Shown: piece by piece, positions 37,472 to 51,606 of the stretch | How the letters are laid out: each line of letters starts with the position of its first letter | Position numbering within the stretch: position 1 is the stretch's first letter | Assembly: GCF_002261335.1 (NCBI RefSeq) | Contig: NZ_NEVL01000002.1 | Span: forward strand, 124,001-188,000 | DNA length: 64,000 bases | Direction: 5' to 3' | Source: Bordetella genomosp. 1 | GTDB lineage: Bacteria; Pseudomonadota; Gammaproteobacteria; Burkholderiales; Burkholderiaceae_B | Notes under the pieces: model-generated | The model's input: only the letters and a program-made list of their open reading frames with translations | What the model was told of the DNA's origin: nothing | The model's database searches: none | Translations under genes and position numbers: made by a program

Positions 37472-37515
37472 TCCCCGCTTCGGGCCGCGCTTGCGCGGTC
37501 CGGCCTCGATCACAC

Positions 37516-37557
37516 GAAAAAGCCCCCGGCGCGCTATGCGTGCCGGGGGCTTTTTTT
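37516..37557. terminator. Bidirectional terminator between fur and recN
   Basis: GCCCCCGGC/GCCGGGGGC stem, with AAAAA before and TTTTTTT after, serving fur (+) and recN (-) which converge here. Confidence 0.9.
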
Positions 37558-37582
37558 GGCTTGCGGGCCACCCGCCTCGGAA

Positions 37583-39250
37583 TCAGGCCGAGGCGAGCGG
37601 GCGCGTCATGGCGTCGAGCATTTCGCGCGCGTGTTCGCGCGTGGTGGCGGTGATCTGGATGCCGCCCAGCATGCGCGCCACTTCCTCGACGCGTTCGTCG
37701 TCGGAGAGCTCGGCGATGCGCGAGCGCGTGGTGCCGCCGGATTCGCTCTTGCTGACCCGGAACTGGGTGTTGCCGCAGGCCGCGACCTGGGGCAGGTGGG
37801 TGACGCACAGCACCTGATGGCGCGCGCCCAGCTCGCGCAGCAGCTTGCCCACCACCTCGGCGACCGCGCCGCCCACGCCGCTGTCGACTTCGTCGAAGAT
37901 CAGCGTGGGCACGCGCGCGGCTCGGCTCGCGATGACCGACAGCGCCAGCGAGATGCGTGACAGCTCGCCGCCCGAAGCCACCTTGGCGAGCGGGCGCGGG
38001 GTGGTGCCGGCATGGCCGGCCACGAGAAAGTCGACCTGCTCGTTGCCGTGGGCGCTGGGCGCCGCGTAGGTGAGGGCGGCCTCGAAGCGGCCGCCGGCCA
38101 TCGACAGGGTCTGCATGGCCTGGCTCACGAGCTTGCCGAGCTCCTTGGCGATCTTGCGGCGCGCGGTGGAGAGGCGGCCGGCGGCGGCGTCGTAGCGGGC
38201 CTGCGCAGCGTCGGTCCGGGCCTGCAGCGCCGCAACGTCGCCGGCGGCCGAGAGCTCGGCCAGGCGCGCGCTGCGCTCGGCCAGCAGGCCGGGCAGGGCC
38301 TCGGGCTCGCACTTGAACTTGCGGGCGGTCTCGAACACCGCGGACAGGCGGGCCTCGACGTCGGCGAGCCGCTGCGGATCGAGCTCGACGCGGCTGACGT
38401 AGTTGTTGAGGTCGGAGACGGCCTCGTCCATCGCGATGCGGGCGGACTCCAGCGCTTCGCCGATGCTGGCGAGGCCGGGGTCGTGGCGCTGCATCTGCGC
38501 CAGGCGGCTGCTGGCGCCGTTCAGACGGTGCAGCGCGGAATCCTCTTCGCCGTCGAGCGCTTCGATGATGAGGTTGGCGCCGTCGAGCAGGCTCTGCGCG
38601 TGCGCGAGCCGCGTGTGCTCGACCTGCAGGGCCTCCCATTCGCCGTCGCGCAGCCCGAGCTTCTCGAGCTCGTCGGCTTCCCATTGCAGCCGTTCGCGCT
38701 CGGCGGCGAGGGCGGCGGCATCCTGGGTGGCGGTTTCGAGCTGGCGCATCAGCGTGCGCCATTGCTTGAAGGCCTGGGCGACTTCCTGGCGTTGCTCGGC
38801 GTGGCCGCCGTGCGCGTCGAGCAGGTCGCGCTGGGCGTCGGGGCGCATCAGGCTCTGGTGCGCGTGCTGGCCGTGGATGTCGACCAGGTGTTCGCCGAGC
38901 TCGCGCAGCTGCGTGAGCGTGGCCGGCACGCCGTTGATGTAGGCGCGGCTGCGGCCCTGGGCGTCGATCACGCGGCGCAGCGTGAGCTCTTCGGCGGGCT
39001 CGAGCTCGCGTTCGGTGAGCCAGGCCTTGAGATGGGCCGGGCTGTCGAAGATGGCGCTGATGTCGGCGCGGCTCGCGCCTTCGCGCAGCACGGACGCGTC
39101 GCCGCGTTCGCCCAGCGCGAGCGCCAGGGCGTCGATCAGGATCGATTTGCCGGCGCCCGTTTCGCCGGAAAAGACGGTGAAGCCGGCGCCGAAATGGATC
39201 TCGGTGTGCTCGACGATGACGAAGTCACGGATGTGCAGGGTGCGCAACAT
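37583..39250 (-). CDS. recN: DNA repair protein RecN
   Basis: 555 residues. SMC-like ATPase of double-strand-break repair: N-terminal Walker A GETGAGKSILIDALALALGERGD (about residues 30-52), a central coiled coil (about 160-370), then the ABC signature LAKVASGGELSRISLALSV and Walker B TLIFDEVDSGVGG. Full length. It is transcribed with nadK, 19 bases upstream, a pairing common in this group. Confidence 0.96.
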   Translation of the reverse strand: MLRTLHIRDFVIVEHTEIHFGAGFTVFSGETGAGKSILIDALALALGERGDASVLREGASRADISAIFDSPAHLKAWLTERELEPAEELTLRRVIDAQGRSRAYINGVPATLTQLRELGEHLVDIHGQHAHQSLMRPDAQRDLLDAHGGHAEQRQEVAQAFKQWRTLMRQLETATQDAAALAAERERLQWEADELEKLGLRDGEWEALQVEHTRLAHAQSLLDGANLIIEALDGEEDSALHRLNGASSRLAQMQRHDPGLASIGEALESARIAMDEAVSDLNNYVSRVELDPQRLADVEARLSAVFETARKFKCEPEALPGLLAERSARLAELSAAGDVAALQARTDAAQARYDAAAGRLSTARRKIAKELGKLVSQAMQTLSMAGGRFEAALTYAAPSAHGNEQVDFLVAGHAGTTPRPLAKVASGGELSRISLALSVIASRAARVPTLIFDEVDSGVGGAVAEVVGKLLRELGARHQVLCVTHLPQVAACGNTQFRVSKSESGGTTRSRIAELSDDERVEEVARMLGGIQITATTREHAREMLDAMTRPLASA

Positions 39251-39269
39251 GGCGAGCGCTGATGAAAGC

Positions 39270-40166
39270 CTATTCGTTGTCAGTGGCCTGCGGCATCTGA
39301 TTCCAGTGCAGTTTGCGGCGCAGGGTGGAGAGGAAGCTGTAGCCCTGCGGGTGCACGAAACGCACGGTGTGCGGTGCCCGCTGGACGGTGATGCGGTCGC
39401 CCGGTTGGAGGTCCGACCAGGTCTGCATGTCGAAGTGGACGCTGGCGCCGACCTCGACGCGGCCCATGGCGGTGAGTGTCATGCTGAGCACGCCGCTGCC
39501 GGGGATCACGATCGGGCGGTTCGACAGGCTCTGCGGCGCGACCGGCACCAGCACCATGGCATCGAGGCCGGGGTGCAGGATGGGGCCGTTGGCCGACAGG
39601 GCGTAGGCGGTGGAACCGGTGGGCGTGGCGATGATCAGGCCATCGGCACGCTGCGTGTACATGTAGGCGTCGTCGAGCTCGACGCGCATCTCGATCATGC
39701 CGCCGCGGCCCGCGCGGTTGAGCACGACGTCGTTCAGGGCCGAGGCGGAGAACATCTCCTGCTCGCCGCGCCAGACGCTGCCTTGCAGCAGCGTGCGGTC
39801 TTCGATCTGGTAGTCGCCTTCGAGCACCCGGGCCAGCGCGCTTTGCGAATCGTGCAGCGCGATGTCGGTGATGAAGCCGAGCCGGCCGTGGTTGATGCCG
39901 ACCAGCGGCACCCCGTAGGGCGCCAGGTAGCGCGCGACGCCCAGCACGGTGCCGTCGCCGCCCATCACCACGGCGAGCGCGGCGGCCCGCCCGATCTGCT
40001 CGAGCGTGGCCTCGGGATATTCGTGCACCCCGGTGTTGCGCGCCGTGTCGGCCTCGACCATGACCTGGCGGCCGGCCTGCGTCAGCATGTGTGCCAGCGC
40101 GCGCAGCGGTGCATCCAGGCCGGTGTCCTGGTAGCGGCCGATCAGGGCGACGGTGGGGAAGTGCAT
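39270..40166 (-). CDS. nadK: NAD kinase
   Basis: 298 residues. It phosphorylates NAD to NADP in the cytoplasm. The GGDGT motif (VVMGGDGTVLGVAR), the NHGRLGF segment, the ALNDVVLNR motif and TPTGSTAYALSANGP are complete. It starts 116 bases from the divergent hrcA, and recN follows on the same strand. Confidence 0.96.
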   Translation of the reverse strand: MHFPTVALIGRYQDTGLDAPLRALAHMLTQAGRQVMVEADTARNTGVHEYPEATLEQIGRAAALAVVMGGDGTVLGVARYLAPYGVPLVGINHGRLGFITDIALHDSQSALARVLEGDYQIEDRTLLQGSVWRGEQEMFSASALNDVVLNRAGRGGMIEMRVELDDAYMYTQRADGLIIATPTGSTAYALSANGPILHPGLDAMVLVPVAPQSLSNRPIVIPGSGVLSMTLTAMGRVEVGASVHFDMQTWSDLQPGDRITVQRAPHTVRFVHPQGYSFLSTLRRKLHWNQMPQATDNE

Positions 40167-40282
40167 AGTGGCGCCGTAGGGAAGGGGAATCTGGTGTAGC
40201 TTATCAGGGCATTATATGGGGCCGCATATTGTGATGGCGGACAAAAATCGCCTAGCGCACAACTTTTCCCTAAAATACGCTC

Positions 40283-41287
40283 ATGGATGACCGCGCACGT
40301 GCATTGCTCAAAGCGTTGATCGAACGCTACATCGCCGACGGGCAACCCGTAGGCTCGCGTACGCTTTCCAGGGTGTTCGATCTCTCCCCGGCCACGATCC
40401 GCAACGTGATGGCCGACCTCGAGGAGCTCGGGCTGATCCACAGTCCGCACACCTCGGCCGGCCGCATCCCCACGCCGCGCGGCTACCGCATGTTCGTCGA
40501 TTCGCTGCTGGCGGTGCGGCCCTACCAGTTCGAGCCCGCCAACATCAGCGAGATGCTGCCGGTGGCCGAGCCGAGCCGGGCGGTCAACGCGGCCGCGGCC
40601 CTGCTGTCGAACCTCACCCAGTTCGCGGGGGTGGTGCTCACGCCCAAGCGGGCCCAGGTGTTCCGCCAGATCGAATTCATCCGGCTCTCCGACAAGCGCG
40701 TGCTGCTCATCATCGTCACGCCCGACGGCGACGTGCAGAACCGCATCATGTCGGTGCAGCGCGACTACGCCGACACCGAGCTGATCGAGGCCGGCAATTT
40801 CTTCAATGTGCATTTCTCGGGCAAGTCGTTCGACGCGGTGCGGCGCACGCTGGCCACCGAGCTGGCGCAGTTGCGCGAAGACATCTCCCGGCTGATGCAG
40901 GCCGCGGTCGAGGCCTCGGCCGAGGCCGCCGAAGATGGCGATGCGGTGGTGATCTCGGGCGAGCGCAAGCTGCTCGACGTGTCCGACATCGCCTCCGACA
41001 TGGACCGGCTGCGCAAGATGTTCTCGCTGTTCGAGAAGAAGACCGACCTGCTGCAGCTGCTCGACGTGTCGAGCCGGGCGCAGGGCGTGCAGATCTACAT
41101 CGGCGGCGATTCGCAGCTGGTGCCGATGGAAGAGGTGTCCGTCATCACCGCGCCCTACGGCGTCGATGGCAAGGTGGTGGGCACGCTGGGCGTGATCGGC
41201 CCGACCCGGATGGCATACGAGCGCGTGATCCCGATCGTGGACATCACCGCGCGTCTGCTCTCCAATGCCTTGAGCCACAATCAATAA
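40283..41287 (+). CDS. hrcA: Heat-inducible transcription repressor HrcA
   Basis: 334 residues. N-terminal winged helix (residues about 1-75: [50 protein letters not shown]), then the GAF-like domain and the C-terminal [25 protein letters not shown] typical of HrcA. It represses chaperone genes at CIRCE elements. No CIRCE (TTAGCACTC-N9-GAGTGCTAA) is visible at hrcA, grpE or dnaK here, so its target is probably groESL elsewhere. The AT-rich leader has TAAAAT just before the start as a possible -10. Confidence 0.95.
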   Translation: MDDRARALLKALIERYIADGQPVGSRTLSRVFDLSPATIRNVMADLEELGLIHSPHTSAGRIPTPRGYRMFVDSLLAVRPYQFEPANISEMLPVAEPSRAVNAAAALLSNLTQFAGVVLTPKRAQVFRQIEFIRLSDKRVLLIIVTPDGDVQNRIMSVQRDYADTELIEAGNFFNVHFSGKSFDAVRRTLATELAQLREDISRLMQAAVEASAEAAEDGDAVVISGERKLLDVSDIASDMDRLRKMFSLFEKKTDLLQLLDVSSRAQGVQIYIGGDSQLVPMEEVSVITAPYGVDGKVVGTLGVIGPTRMAYERVIPIVDITARLLSNALSHNQ

Positions 41288-41351
41288 CCATAACCGGGGC
41301 CTGTCGTCCGCCTCTCGCGGGGAGGATGCACGGCCCGCCGAGAGGTGTTTC

Positions 41352-42440
41352 GTGTTTCTGCGCACGTTCAAGTATCTCTGGCCCGAGCGCTACCTGCCCG
41401 AGCCGCCGCAAGACGATCCTTTCAACGAAGATCCCGCGCCCAGCGGGCCGGGCCGCGTCGGCGTGCTGCTGGTGAACCTCGGCACGCCCGATACGCCCGC
41501 GCCGCGCGACATCCGCAAATACCTGGCCGAGTTCCTGTCGGATCCGCGCGTGATCGAGATCCCGCGCTACCTCTGGAAGCCCATCCTGCACGGCATCGTG
41601 CTGCGCGCGCGCCCCAAGAAGCTCGAGCCGCGCTATCGCGGCATCTGGCTCGAGGGCGGTTCGCCGCTGCTGGTCTACAGTCAGCGACAGGCCGAGGGCG
41701 TGGCGCGCACGCTGGCCGAGCGCGGCTACGACGTCGAGGTGGAGCTGGCCATGCGCTACGGCAACCCCTCGATTCCCGATGCCATCGCGCGGCTGCGGGC
41801 GCGTGGCTGCGATCACATCCTGACCGTGCCGCTCTATCCGCAGTATGCGGCGTCTACCTCGGCCACCGTGACGGACGCGGTCACGCGTTACGTGGGGCGC
41901 CTGCGCGACCAGCCCGCGCTGCGTTTCGTGAAGCGTTTCCACACCGACCCGGGCTGGCTCGATGCCCAGGCCGCCCGCATCCGCGACTTCTGGGAGACCC
42001 GCGGCCGGCCGCAGAAGCTGGTCATGAGCTTTCATGGCCTGCCGCGCTATTCGATCGAACTGGGCGACCCCTACTACCGCGATTGCCTCGAGTCGGCGCG
42101 CCTGCTGCGCGAGCGGCTCGATTTCCCGGCCGAGCATATCGAGGTCACGTTCCAGAGCCGGTTCGGTTCGGCGCGCTGGCTCGAGCCCTACACCGAGCCC
42201 ACGCTCAAGGCCCTGGCCGAGGCGGGGGTGACGGAGGTGGACGTGGTCTGCCCAGGCTTCGTGGCCGACTGCCTGGAGACCCTCGAGGAAATCAGCGAGG
42301 AGTGCCGCGACGCTTTCCTGGCCTCCGGCGGCAAGCAGTTTCGTTACATCCCGGCGCTCAACGACGACGCGCGGTGGGTGGCGGGATTGACCGGCCTCGT
42401 GGAAAATCAATTGCAGGGATGGCCCGTGCGGCGAGCCTGA
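41352..42440 (+). CDS. hemH: Ferrochelatase
   Basis: 362 residues from GTG 41352 (AGAGG upstream). It inserts Fe2+ into protoporphyrin IX, the last step of heme synthesis. VGVLLVNLGTPDTP near residue 37, PLYPQYAASTSATV, the catalytic histidine in LVMSFHGLPRYSIELGDPY and VVCPGFVADCLETLEEI are all conserved. The N-terminal 35 residues form an extension common in beta-proteobacterial enzymes. Confidence 0.95.
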   Translation: MFLRTFKYLWPERYLPEPPQDDPFNEDPAPSGPGRVGVLLVNLGTPDTPAPRDIRKYLAEFLSDPRVIEIPRYLWKPILHGIVLRARPKKLEPRYRGIWLEGGSPLLVYSQRQAEGVARTLAERGYDVEVELAMRYGNPSIPDAIARLRARGCDHILTVPLYPQYAASTSATVTDAVTRYVGRLRDQPALRFVKRFHTDPGWLDAQAARIRDFWETRGRPQKLVMSFHGLPRYSIELGDPYYRDCLESARLLRERLDFPAEHIEVTFQSRFGSARWLEPYTEPTLKALAEAGVTEVDVVCPGFVADCLETLEEISEECRDAFLASGGKQFRYIPALNDDARWVAGLTGLVENQLQGWPVRRA

Positions 42441-42521
42441 GGCCGCGCCCCGGCGCGGGCAAGGTACTTGCTGTATATCCTGACCCCTCTGCAAGTCTTT
42501 GATTTTGAAGGAGACCGCGAT

Positions 42522-42770
42522 ATGAATGCACCTACCCGCCCGCGCGTCGGCACGTCCGGCGAACCCGGTCACGACAACCTCAAGGAAGACGCGGTCGAGC
42601 GCGATCTCGACGAGGCCCTGCTCGAAACCTTCCCGGCGAGCGACCCCATCGCGATCCGCTCCGAAGACGACGATCGCGACGAAAAGCGCGACGAAGCGGT
42701 CGACCAGGCCCTGGACGACAGCTTTCCGGCCAGCGATCCGCCGGCGCCGACGCAGCCCGGCAAGCGCTGA
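42522..42770 (+). CDS. Small acidic protein with duplicated FPASDP motif
   Basis: 82 residues from ATG 42522, with AAGGAG eight bases upstream. Highly charged, Asp/Glu/Arg-rich, without hydrophobic segments. It consists of two copies of a short element: LDEALLETFPASDPIA (about 28-43) and VDQALDDSFPASDPPAP (about 60-76). Such FPASDP proteins occur widely in proteobacteria, but I know of no function. Its own ribosome binding site and terminator support expression as an independent unit between hemH and the grpE heat-shock promoter. Confidence 0.75.
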   Translation: MNAPTRPRVGTSGEPGHDNLKEDAVERDLDEALLETFPASDPIAIRSEDDDRDEKRDEAVDQALDDSFPASDPPAPTQPGKR

Positions 42771-42782
42771 CCCGCTGTCCCC

Positions 42783-42810
42783 GACCCGCCCTCAGGCGGG
42801 TCTTCTTTTT
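42783..42810 (+). terminator. Terminator after the FPASDP gene
   Basis: GACCCGCC/GGCGGGTC stem with a CTCA loop followed by TTCTTTTT. Confidence 0.85.
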
Positions 42811-42838
42811 GGGCGCGCAAATATTTCGCATGACCCGT

Positions 42839-42866
42839 CTTGAAACGTGGGTATTGGCCCCCATAG
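42839..42866 (+). promoter_or_regulatory. Sigma-32 heat-shock promoter of grpE
   Basis: CTTGAAA (42839-42845), a 13-base spacer and CCCCATAG (42859-42866) match the RpoH consensus almost perfectly. The grpE ATG follows 38 bases later with GGAGG. Confidence 0.9.
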
Positions 42867-42903
42867 AGAGGGCTTGAGTCGAATCACTTTCCGGAGGACC
42901 CCC

Positions 42904-43443
42904 ATGTCGGCACCCCACGAGCCGCTCGATTCCGTGCCCACGCCCGAGACGGGCGACGCCATCAGCCAGCAAGACGAAGTGGCTGCGCTGCGCGCGGAGC
43001 TCGAAGCCGCCCAGGCCACCATCCAGGCCCAGCAGGACCAGGTTCTGCGCGCCGTGGCTGAAGGCGAGAATGTGCGCCGTCGCGCCCAGGAAGACGTGTC
43101 CAAGGCCCGCAAGTTCGGCATCGAATCGTTTGCCGAAAGCCTCGTGCCCGTGAAGGACAGCCTGGAGGCCGCGCTGGCCCAGCCCGAACAGACGGTCGAG
43201 ACCCTGCGCGAAGGCGTCGAAATGACCCTCAAGCAGCTGAGCGCCGCGTTCGAGCGCAACCAGCTCAAGGACATCAACCCCGCGCAGGGCGACAAGTTCG
43301 ACCCGCATCAGCACCAGGCGATCTCGTCGGTGCCGGCGCCGCAACCCGCCAACACGGTGGTGCAGGTGCTGCAGAAGGGCTATGTGATCGCCGACCGCAC
43401 GCTGCGTCCGGCCCTGGTGATCGTGTCCGCTGGCGAAGGCTGA
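42904..43443 (+). CDS. grpE: Nucleotide exchange factor GrpE
   Basis: 179 residues from ATG 42904. Long N-terminal coiled coil ([36 protein letters not shown], about 28-65) and the C-terminal beta-domain with [26 protein letters not shown] that contacts DnaK. It releases ADP from DnaK. It leads the grpE-trx-dnaK-dnaJ heat-shock cluster. Confidence 0.95.
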   Translation: MSAPHEPLDSVPTPETGDAISQQDEVAALRAELEAAQATIQAQQDQVLRAVAEGENVRRRAQEDVSKARKFGIESFAESLVPVKDSLEAALAQPEQTVETLREGVEMTLKQLSAAFERNQLKDINPAQGDKFDPHQHQAISSVPAPQPANTVVQVLQKGYVIADRTLRPALVIVSAGEG

Positions 43444-43446
43444 ACG

Positions 43447-43830
43447 ATGTCTTCTGGCCCCGATTTTGATCCCAGCCAGGTCTTCGAGACGTTCTCGATG
43501 CGCCCGGTCGACAACGCCGGCTTCGATGCCGCGGTCGTCCAGGCGCCGGGCGACGACCTGCGCTGCGTCTTCCTCTGGGGCCAGGACTGCTACAACTGCA
43601 ATATCTTCAAGCAGACGGCGCTGTTGCATCGCGACGCCCTGCTGGGCCTGGGGCTGTCGTGGTTCCAGGCCGATGTGTACGCCGACGAGGCGCTGGGCCG
43701 CCGGTTTTCGCTGCATGGCGTCCCGACATTCGTGTTGTACCGGGCCGGCAAGCGCCTGGGCCGCATCACCGGATGGCCCGGGTTGCCGCAGTTTTCGGCC
43801 GCGATCCAGCGATTGCAGTCGGGCTCTTGA
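43447..43830 (+). CDS. Thioredoxin-family protein
   Basis: 127 residues, starting four bases after grpE. A single thioredoxin fold without signal peptide. The redox motif is C48-Y-N-C51 in GQDCYNCNIFK, where classical thioredoxin has CGPC. The cis-proline is in GVPTFVLYRAGKRLGRITGW. A cytoplasmic disulfide reductase between grpE and dnaK is typical of Bordetella-type genomes and probably assists protein quality control. The dnaK promoter overlaps its last codons. Confidence 0.85.
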   Translation: MSSGPDFDPSQVFETFSMRPVDNAGFDAAVVQAPGDDLRCVFLWGQDCYNCNIFKQTALLHRDALLGLGLSWFQADVYADEALGRRFSLHGVPTFVLYRAGKRLGRITGWPGLPQFSAAIQRLQSGS

Positions 43831-43854
43831 AAAACCCCGAGCCCGACCCCAGTT
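43826..43854 (+). promoter_or_regulatory. Sigma-32 heat-shock promoter of dnaK
   Basis: CTTGAAA (43826-43832), a 14-base spacer and CCCCAGTT (43847-43854). The -35 box overlaps the stop codon of the thioredoxin-like gene. Confidence 0.82.
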
Positions 43855-43910
43855 AGGCTGGGACTGAGTTTTTCTTATCTAAATCACTGTTTTCACTAGG
43901 TATTCATACC

Positions 43911-45845
<1,935 letters not shown>

Positions 45846-45956
45846 TGTCCGGTCTATGATGTTCGATTCCCGCCCGGTGGCCGGTTTTTCCGGCTCCCGG
45901 GCGGAGTCGTTGAAAGTTCCACGAATTTCGGCTCTTTCCGGAGCCCCGTAACCACC

Positions 45957-47084
45957 ATGGCAAAACGCGATTACTACGAAGTCCTCGGCGTGGCGAAAAA
46001 CGCCTCGGACGACGAGCTCAAGAAGGCCTACCGGAAGCTGGCCATGAAGTACCATCCGGACCGCAATCCGGACAACAAGGAAGCCGAAGAAAAGTTCAAG
46101 GAAGCCAAGGAGGCCTACGAGGTCCTGGGCGATGAACAGAAGCGCGGCGCCTACGACCGCTACGGTCACGCCGGCGTCGACCCCAATGCCGCCGGCATGG
46201 GCGGCGCGGGCATGGGCGGCGGCTTTGCGGATGCGTTCGGCGACATCTTCGGCGAGATCTTCGGCGCGGGTCGCCGGGGTGGCGGCGGCGGACCCCAGGT
46301 CTATCGCGGCGCCGACCTGAAGTACGCGCTCGAGATCACGCTGGAGCAGGCCGCGGCCGGCTTCGACACCGAGATCCGCGTGCCGAGCTGGGAAAACTGC
46401 GACACCTGCCACGGCTCGGGCGCCAAGCCCGGCACCACGCCCAAGACCTGCCGCACCTGCGGCGGCTCGGGCGCCGTGCGCATGCAGCAGGGCTTTTTCA
46501 GCGTGCAGCAGACCTGCCCGACCTGCCACGGCAACGGCAAGGAAATCACCGATCCCTGCCCGTCGTGCGACGGCGTGGGCCGCACCCGCCGCAACAAGAC
46601 CCTCCAGGTCAAGATTCCGGCCGGTATCGACGACGGCATGCGCATCCGCTCCAGCGGCAACGGCGAGCCGGGCGTCAACGGCGGTCCTCCGGGCGATCTG
46701 TATGTGGAAATCCACATCAAGCAGCACCGGATCTTCCAGCGCGACGGCGACGACCTGCACTGCGAACTCACGATTCCGTTCACCACCGCTGCGCTCGGGG
46801 GCGACCTGCAGGTGCCCACGCTGGGCGGCAAGGCGGAGATCGCGATTCCCGAGGGCACGCAGTCGGGCAAGACCTTCCGCCTGCGCGGCAAGGGCATCCG
46901 CGGCGTGCGCGCGAGCTATCCCGGCGACCTCTATTGCCACGTCGTGGTCGAGACGCCGGTGCGCCTGAGCGACGAGCAGAAGAGCATCCTGCGCCAGTTC
47001 GAGGCCTCGCTCAACGACGGGGGCGACCGCCACTCGCCGCAGAGCAAGTCCTGGACGGATCGCGTGAAGGAATTCTTCAGCTGA
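45957..47084 (+). CDS. dnaJ: Chaperone DnaJ
   Basis: 375 residues. J-domain with the HPD motif in [10 protein letters not shown], a Gly/Phe-Met-rich linker (about 75-110, [11 protein letters not shown]), four CxxCxGxG-type zinc motifs ([32 protein letters not shown]), and C-terminal substrate domains. It delivers substrates to DnaK. The 111-base gap after dnaK contains a GC-rich hairpin (CCGCCCGG/CCGGGCGG-type), perhaps an attenuator or mRNA processing site. Confidence 0.98.
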   Translation: MAKRDYYEVLGVAKNASDDELKKAYRKLAMKYHPDRNPDNKEAEEKFKEAKEAYEVLGDEQKRGAYDRYGHAGVDPNAAGMGGAGMGGGFADAFGDIFGEIFGAGRRGGGGGPQVYRGADLKYALEITLEQAAAGFDTEIRVPSWENCDTCHGSGAKPGTTPKTCRTCGGSGAVRMQQGFFSVQQTCPTCHGNGKEITDPCPSCDGVGRTRRNKTLQVKIPAGIDDGMRIRSSGNGEPGVNGGPPGDLYVEIHIKQHRIFQRDGDDLHCELTIPFTTAALGGDLQVPTLGGKAEIAIPEGTQSGKTFRLRGKGIRGVRASYPGDLYCHVVVETPVRLSDEQKSILRQFEASLNDGGDRHSPQSKSWTDRVKEFFS

Positions 47085-47124
47085 TCGGCGCTGGCGCCGC
47101 GCTCCTGGCGCGGCATGCATGACA

Positions 47125-47155
47125 AAACCCGGATGGCGCGCCATCCGGGTTTTTC
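47125..47155 (+). terminator. Terminator after dnaJ
   Basis: AAACCCGGATGG/CCATCCGGGTTT around CGCG with a T-run following. Confidence 0.9.
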
Positions 47156-47265
47156 TTTGTGCCGCGCATGAAAAACGCCCGCCGCCACGGAGTGGGACGA
47201 CGGGCGCTGGGCCAGGGCGGGGCGGCGTTGCTCGCTTGCGCCGCGCCCCGCCTGGATCGGGGGGC

Positions 47266-47688
47266 TTACATCGGCGTGCGTTCGGGCGGGTAGTCCAGAT
47301 TGCCGCGCGACACCAGGCCCTGTTCACGCGCCTGTTGCAGTTCGGCCTGGACCTGCTGGCGCGATTCGCTGCCGACCTTGCTGTCGAGCGACGCCTGCAC
47401 CGGGTAGTCGAGCTGGCTCTCGGGCAGCATGCCGGCGGTGCGCGCGGCGTCCAGCTCCTCACGCACTTCGGCGCGCGTCAGCGGCGCTTCGGTCTGCACC
47501 ATGGGGGGCGGGTAATCGAGGTTGCCGTAGGTCACGCGGCCCTGGTCGCGCGCCTGATCCAGCTCCGCGCGCACTTCGGCGCGGGTCGGCTCTCCTTGCG
47601 AGGTCATCGCGGATTCCGCAGCGGCGGTACCGGCGAAAGCGAACGTGGCGATGAGCGTTGCGGCCAGCGTCTTGTTCTTGAGCTTCAT
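47266..47688 (-). CDS. Periplasmic DUF4148-type repeat protein
   Basis: 140 residues from ATG 47688 (GAGGAC upstream). Signal peptide MKLKNKTLAATLIATFAFAGTAAAES. The mature protein is three copies of a roughly 35-residue unit of the form TRAEVRAELDQARDQG followed by x-YGNLDYPP, the second slightly diverged (ESQLDYP). DUF4148 proteins are abundant, secreted and typical of Burkholderiales; function unknown. It appears to be a single-gene unit. Confidence 0.82.
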   Translation of the reverse strand: MKLKNKTLAATLIATFAFAGTAAAESAMTSQGEPTRAEVRAELDQARDQGRVTYGNLDYPPPMVQTEAPLTRAEVREELDAARTAGMLPESQLDYPVQASLDSKVGSESRQQVQAELQQAREQGLVSRGNLDYPPERTPM

Positions 47689-47921
47689 GATGATGTCCTC
47701 CTGGGTTGAGTCAGTCGGGCAAGATGAACCTTGCACGATTCCAGTGTGGCCATCCGGATTGCGGCGGGCAAGCCGCGAATGTGAGTCGATCTTTCCGCTT
47801 TGCCGCACGCCCTGGGGCCGCGGTTTTCCAAGGCTTGCGCCGTGTAGCGTTTTCTCACGGGCATGCAAAGGGATCCGACAGAGGTCGCGCCGGATTTTTC
47901 GCGACGTGAAATCCACGCGCG

Positions 47922-47953
47922 AAAAAAAGCCCGCCCTCGGGTCGAAGGCGGGC
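47922..47953 (-). terminator. Terminator after the M16 protease gene
   Basis: Minus-strand stem GCCCGCC/GGCGGGC with an 11-base loop followed by seven Ts, about 25 bases past the stop. Confidence 0.87.
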
Positions 47954-47979
47954 GTGGCGCCAGCGCCGGTGCGGCAGGC

Positions 47980-50844
<2,865 letters not shown>

Positions 50845-51209
50845 GGTGAGGAATTCCCGTGATAGCGAAACGTTTTGGAGTGTATCCGTTGCCATAGGTT
50901 CCGCCCACACGACTGTTCAACAGACCGTATCAGAATGGATCACTGTTGCACTGGGAGCAACGATCAATCAGCGCGATTTGAATCCGTCCGAGGGTCGGGA
51001 GTACCATGGTTTCGTGGCTGCGCGCCACCCGGAAGCCCGCCCACGGCGGGCCTCCGCCACGGGATGCGCGAGCGCTCCGGCCCCGTCCGAGAGTTGTCCC
51101 GTCCTGCGTCATGCCTGCCCCGATCCGCCCGGATCGCCGCCCTGACGCCTGTTCGCCCGCCTTCGACGCCGGCCTCCTGCCGGCGTACCTAACCGGAGGA
51201 ACGTTCCCC
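50845..51209. other. Gene-free stretch between divergent genes
   Basis: Upstream regions of the M16 protease (-) and the small protein at 51210 (+). Several short antisense frames run through it but none has a convincing start or composition; no clear promoter boxes were found. Confidence 0.45.
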
Positions 51210-51566
51210 ATGCTGACTGATACCGTCTCCCGCGCCCTGTCTCACCTGTTGGGCCGCCCGCTGCCCGAGAACCGCATCAAGGGCCATTTCCGCTACGCCT
51301 ACGCCAGTGACGATGGACGCTATGTGGCCATCTACGGCCACGACACCACGACCTATGTGGTGGACGTGCAGGATGGCCGCTACTGCGCCGAGCGCGGCGT
51401 GCAACCCTGCGGCTTTGCCGGCCACGTGCTCGAGGTCGAGGATCCGCGCCGCCACCCGGTTGCGAGCGCACACAATCAATTCGACCTGGATCTGGACGCC
51501 GGCGAGATCCATTGGCGCGGCTGCCCCGGCCCGGGTCATCTGCTGGACCAGCAACGCGCCGCCTGA
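51210..51566 (+). CDS. Hypothetical small protein
   Basis: 118 residues from ATG 51210, with GGAGGA nine bases upstream deciding the start. No signal peptide or membrane segment. It has an alternating beta-like pattern (HFRYAYASDDGRYVAIYGHDTTTYVVDVQDGRY) and three cysteines, and reads like a small soluble beta-rich domain. No family recognised. It precedes the GNAT gene on the same strand by about 40 bases. Confidence 0.65.
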   Translation: MLTDTVSRALSHLLGRPLPENRIKGHFRYAYASDDGRYVAIYGHDTTTYVVDVQDGRYCAERGVQPCGFAGHVLEVEDPRRHPVASAHNQFDLDLDAGEIHWRGCPGPGHLLDQQRAA

Positions 51567-51606
51567 GGCGCGACAACGCACCGGGGCGCTCGCTACAATG
51601 CGCCGC

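Noticed and set aside
40167-43910. CIRCE operators near hrcA, grpE or dnaK
   Set aside because: No TTAGCACTC/GAGTGCTAA inverted repeat was found in these intergenic regions.
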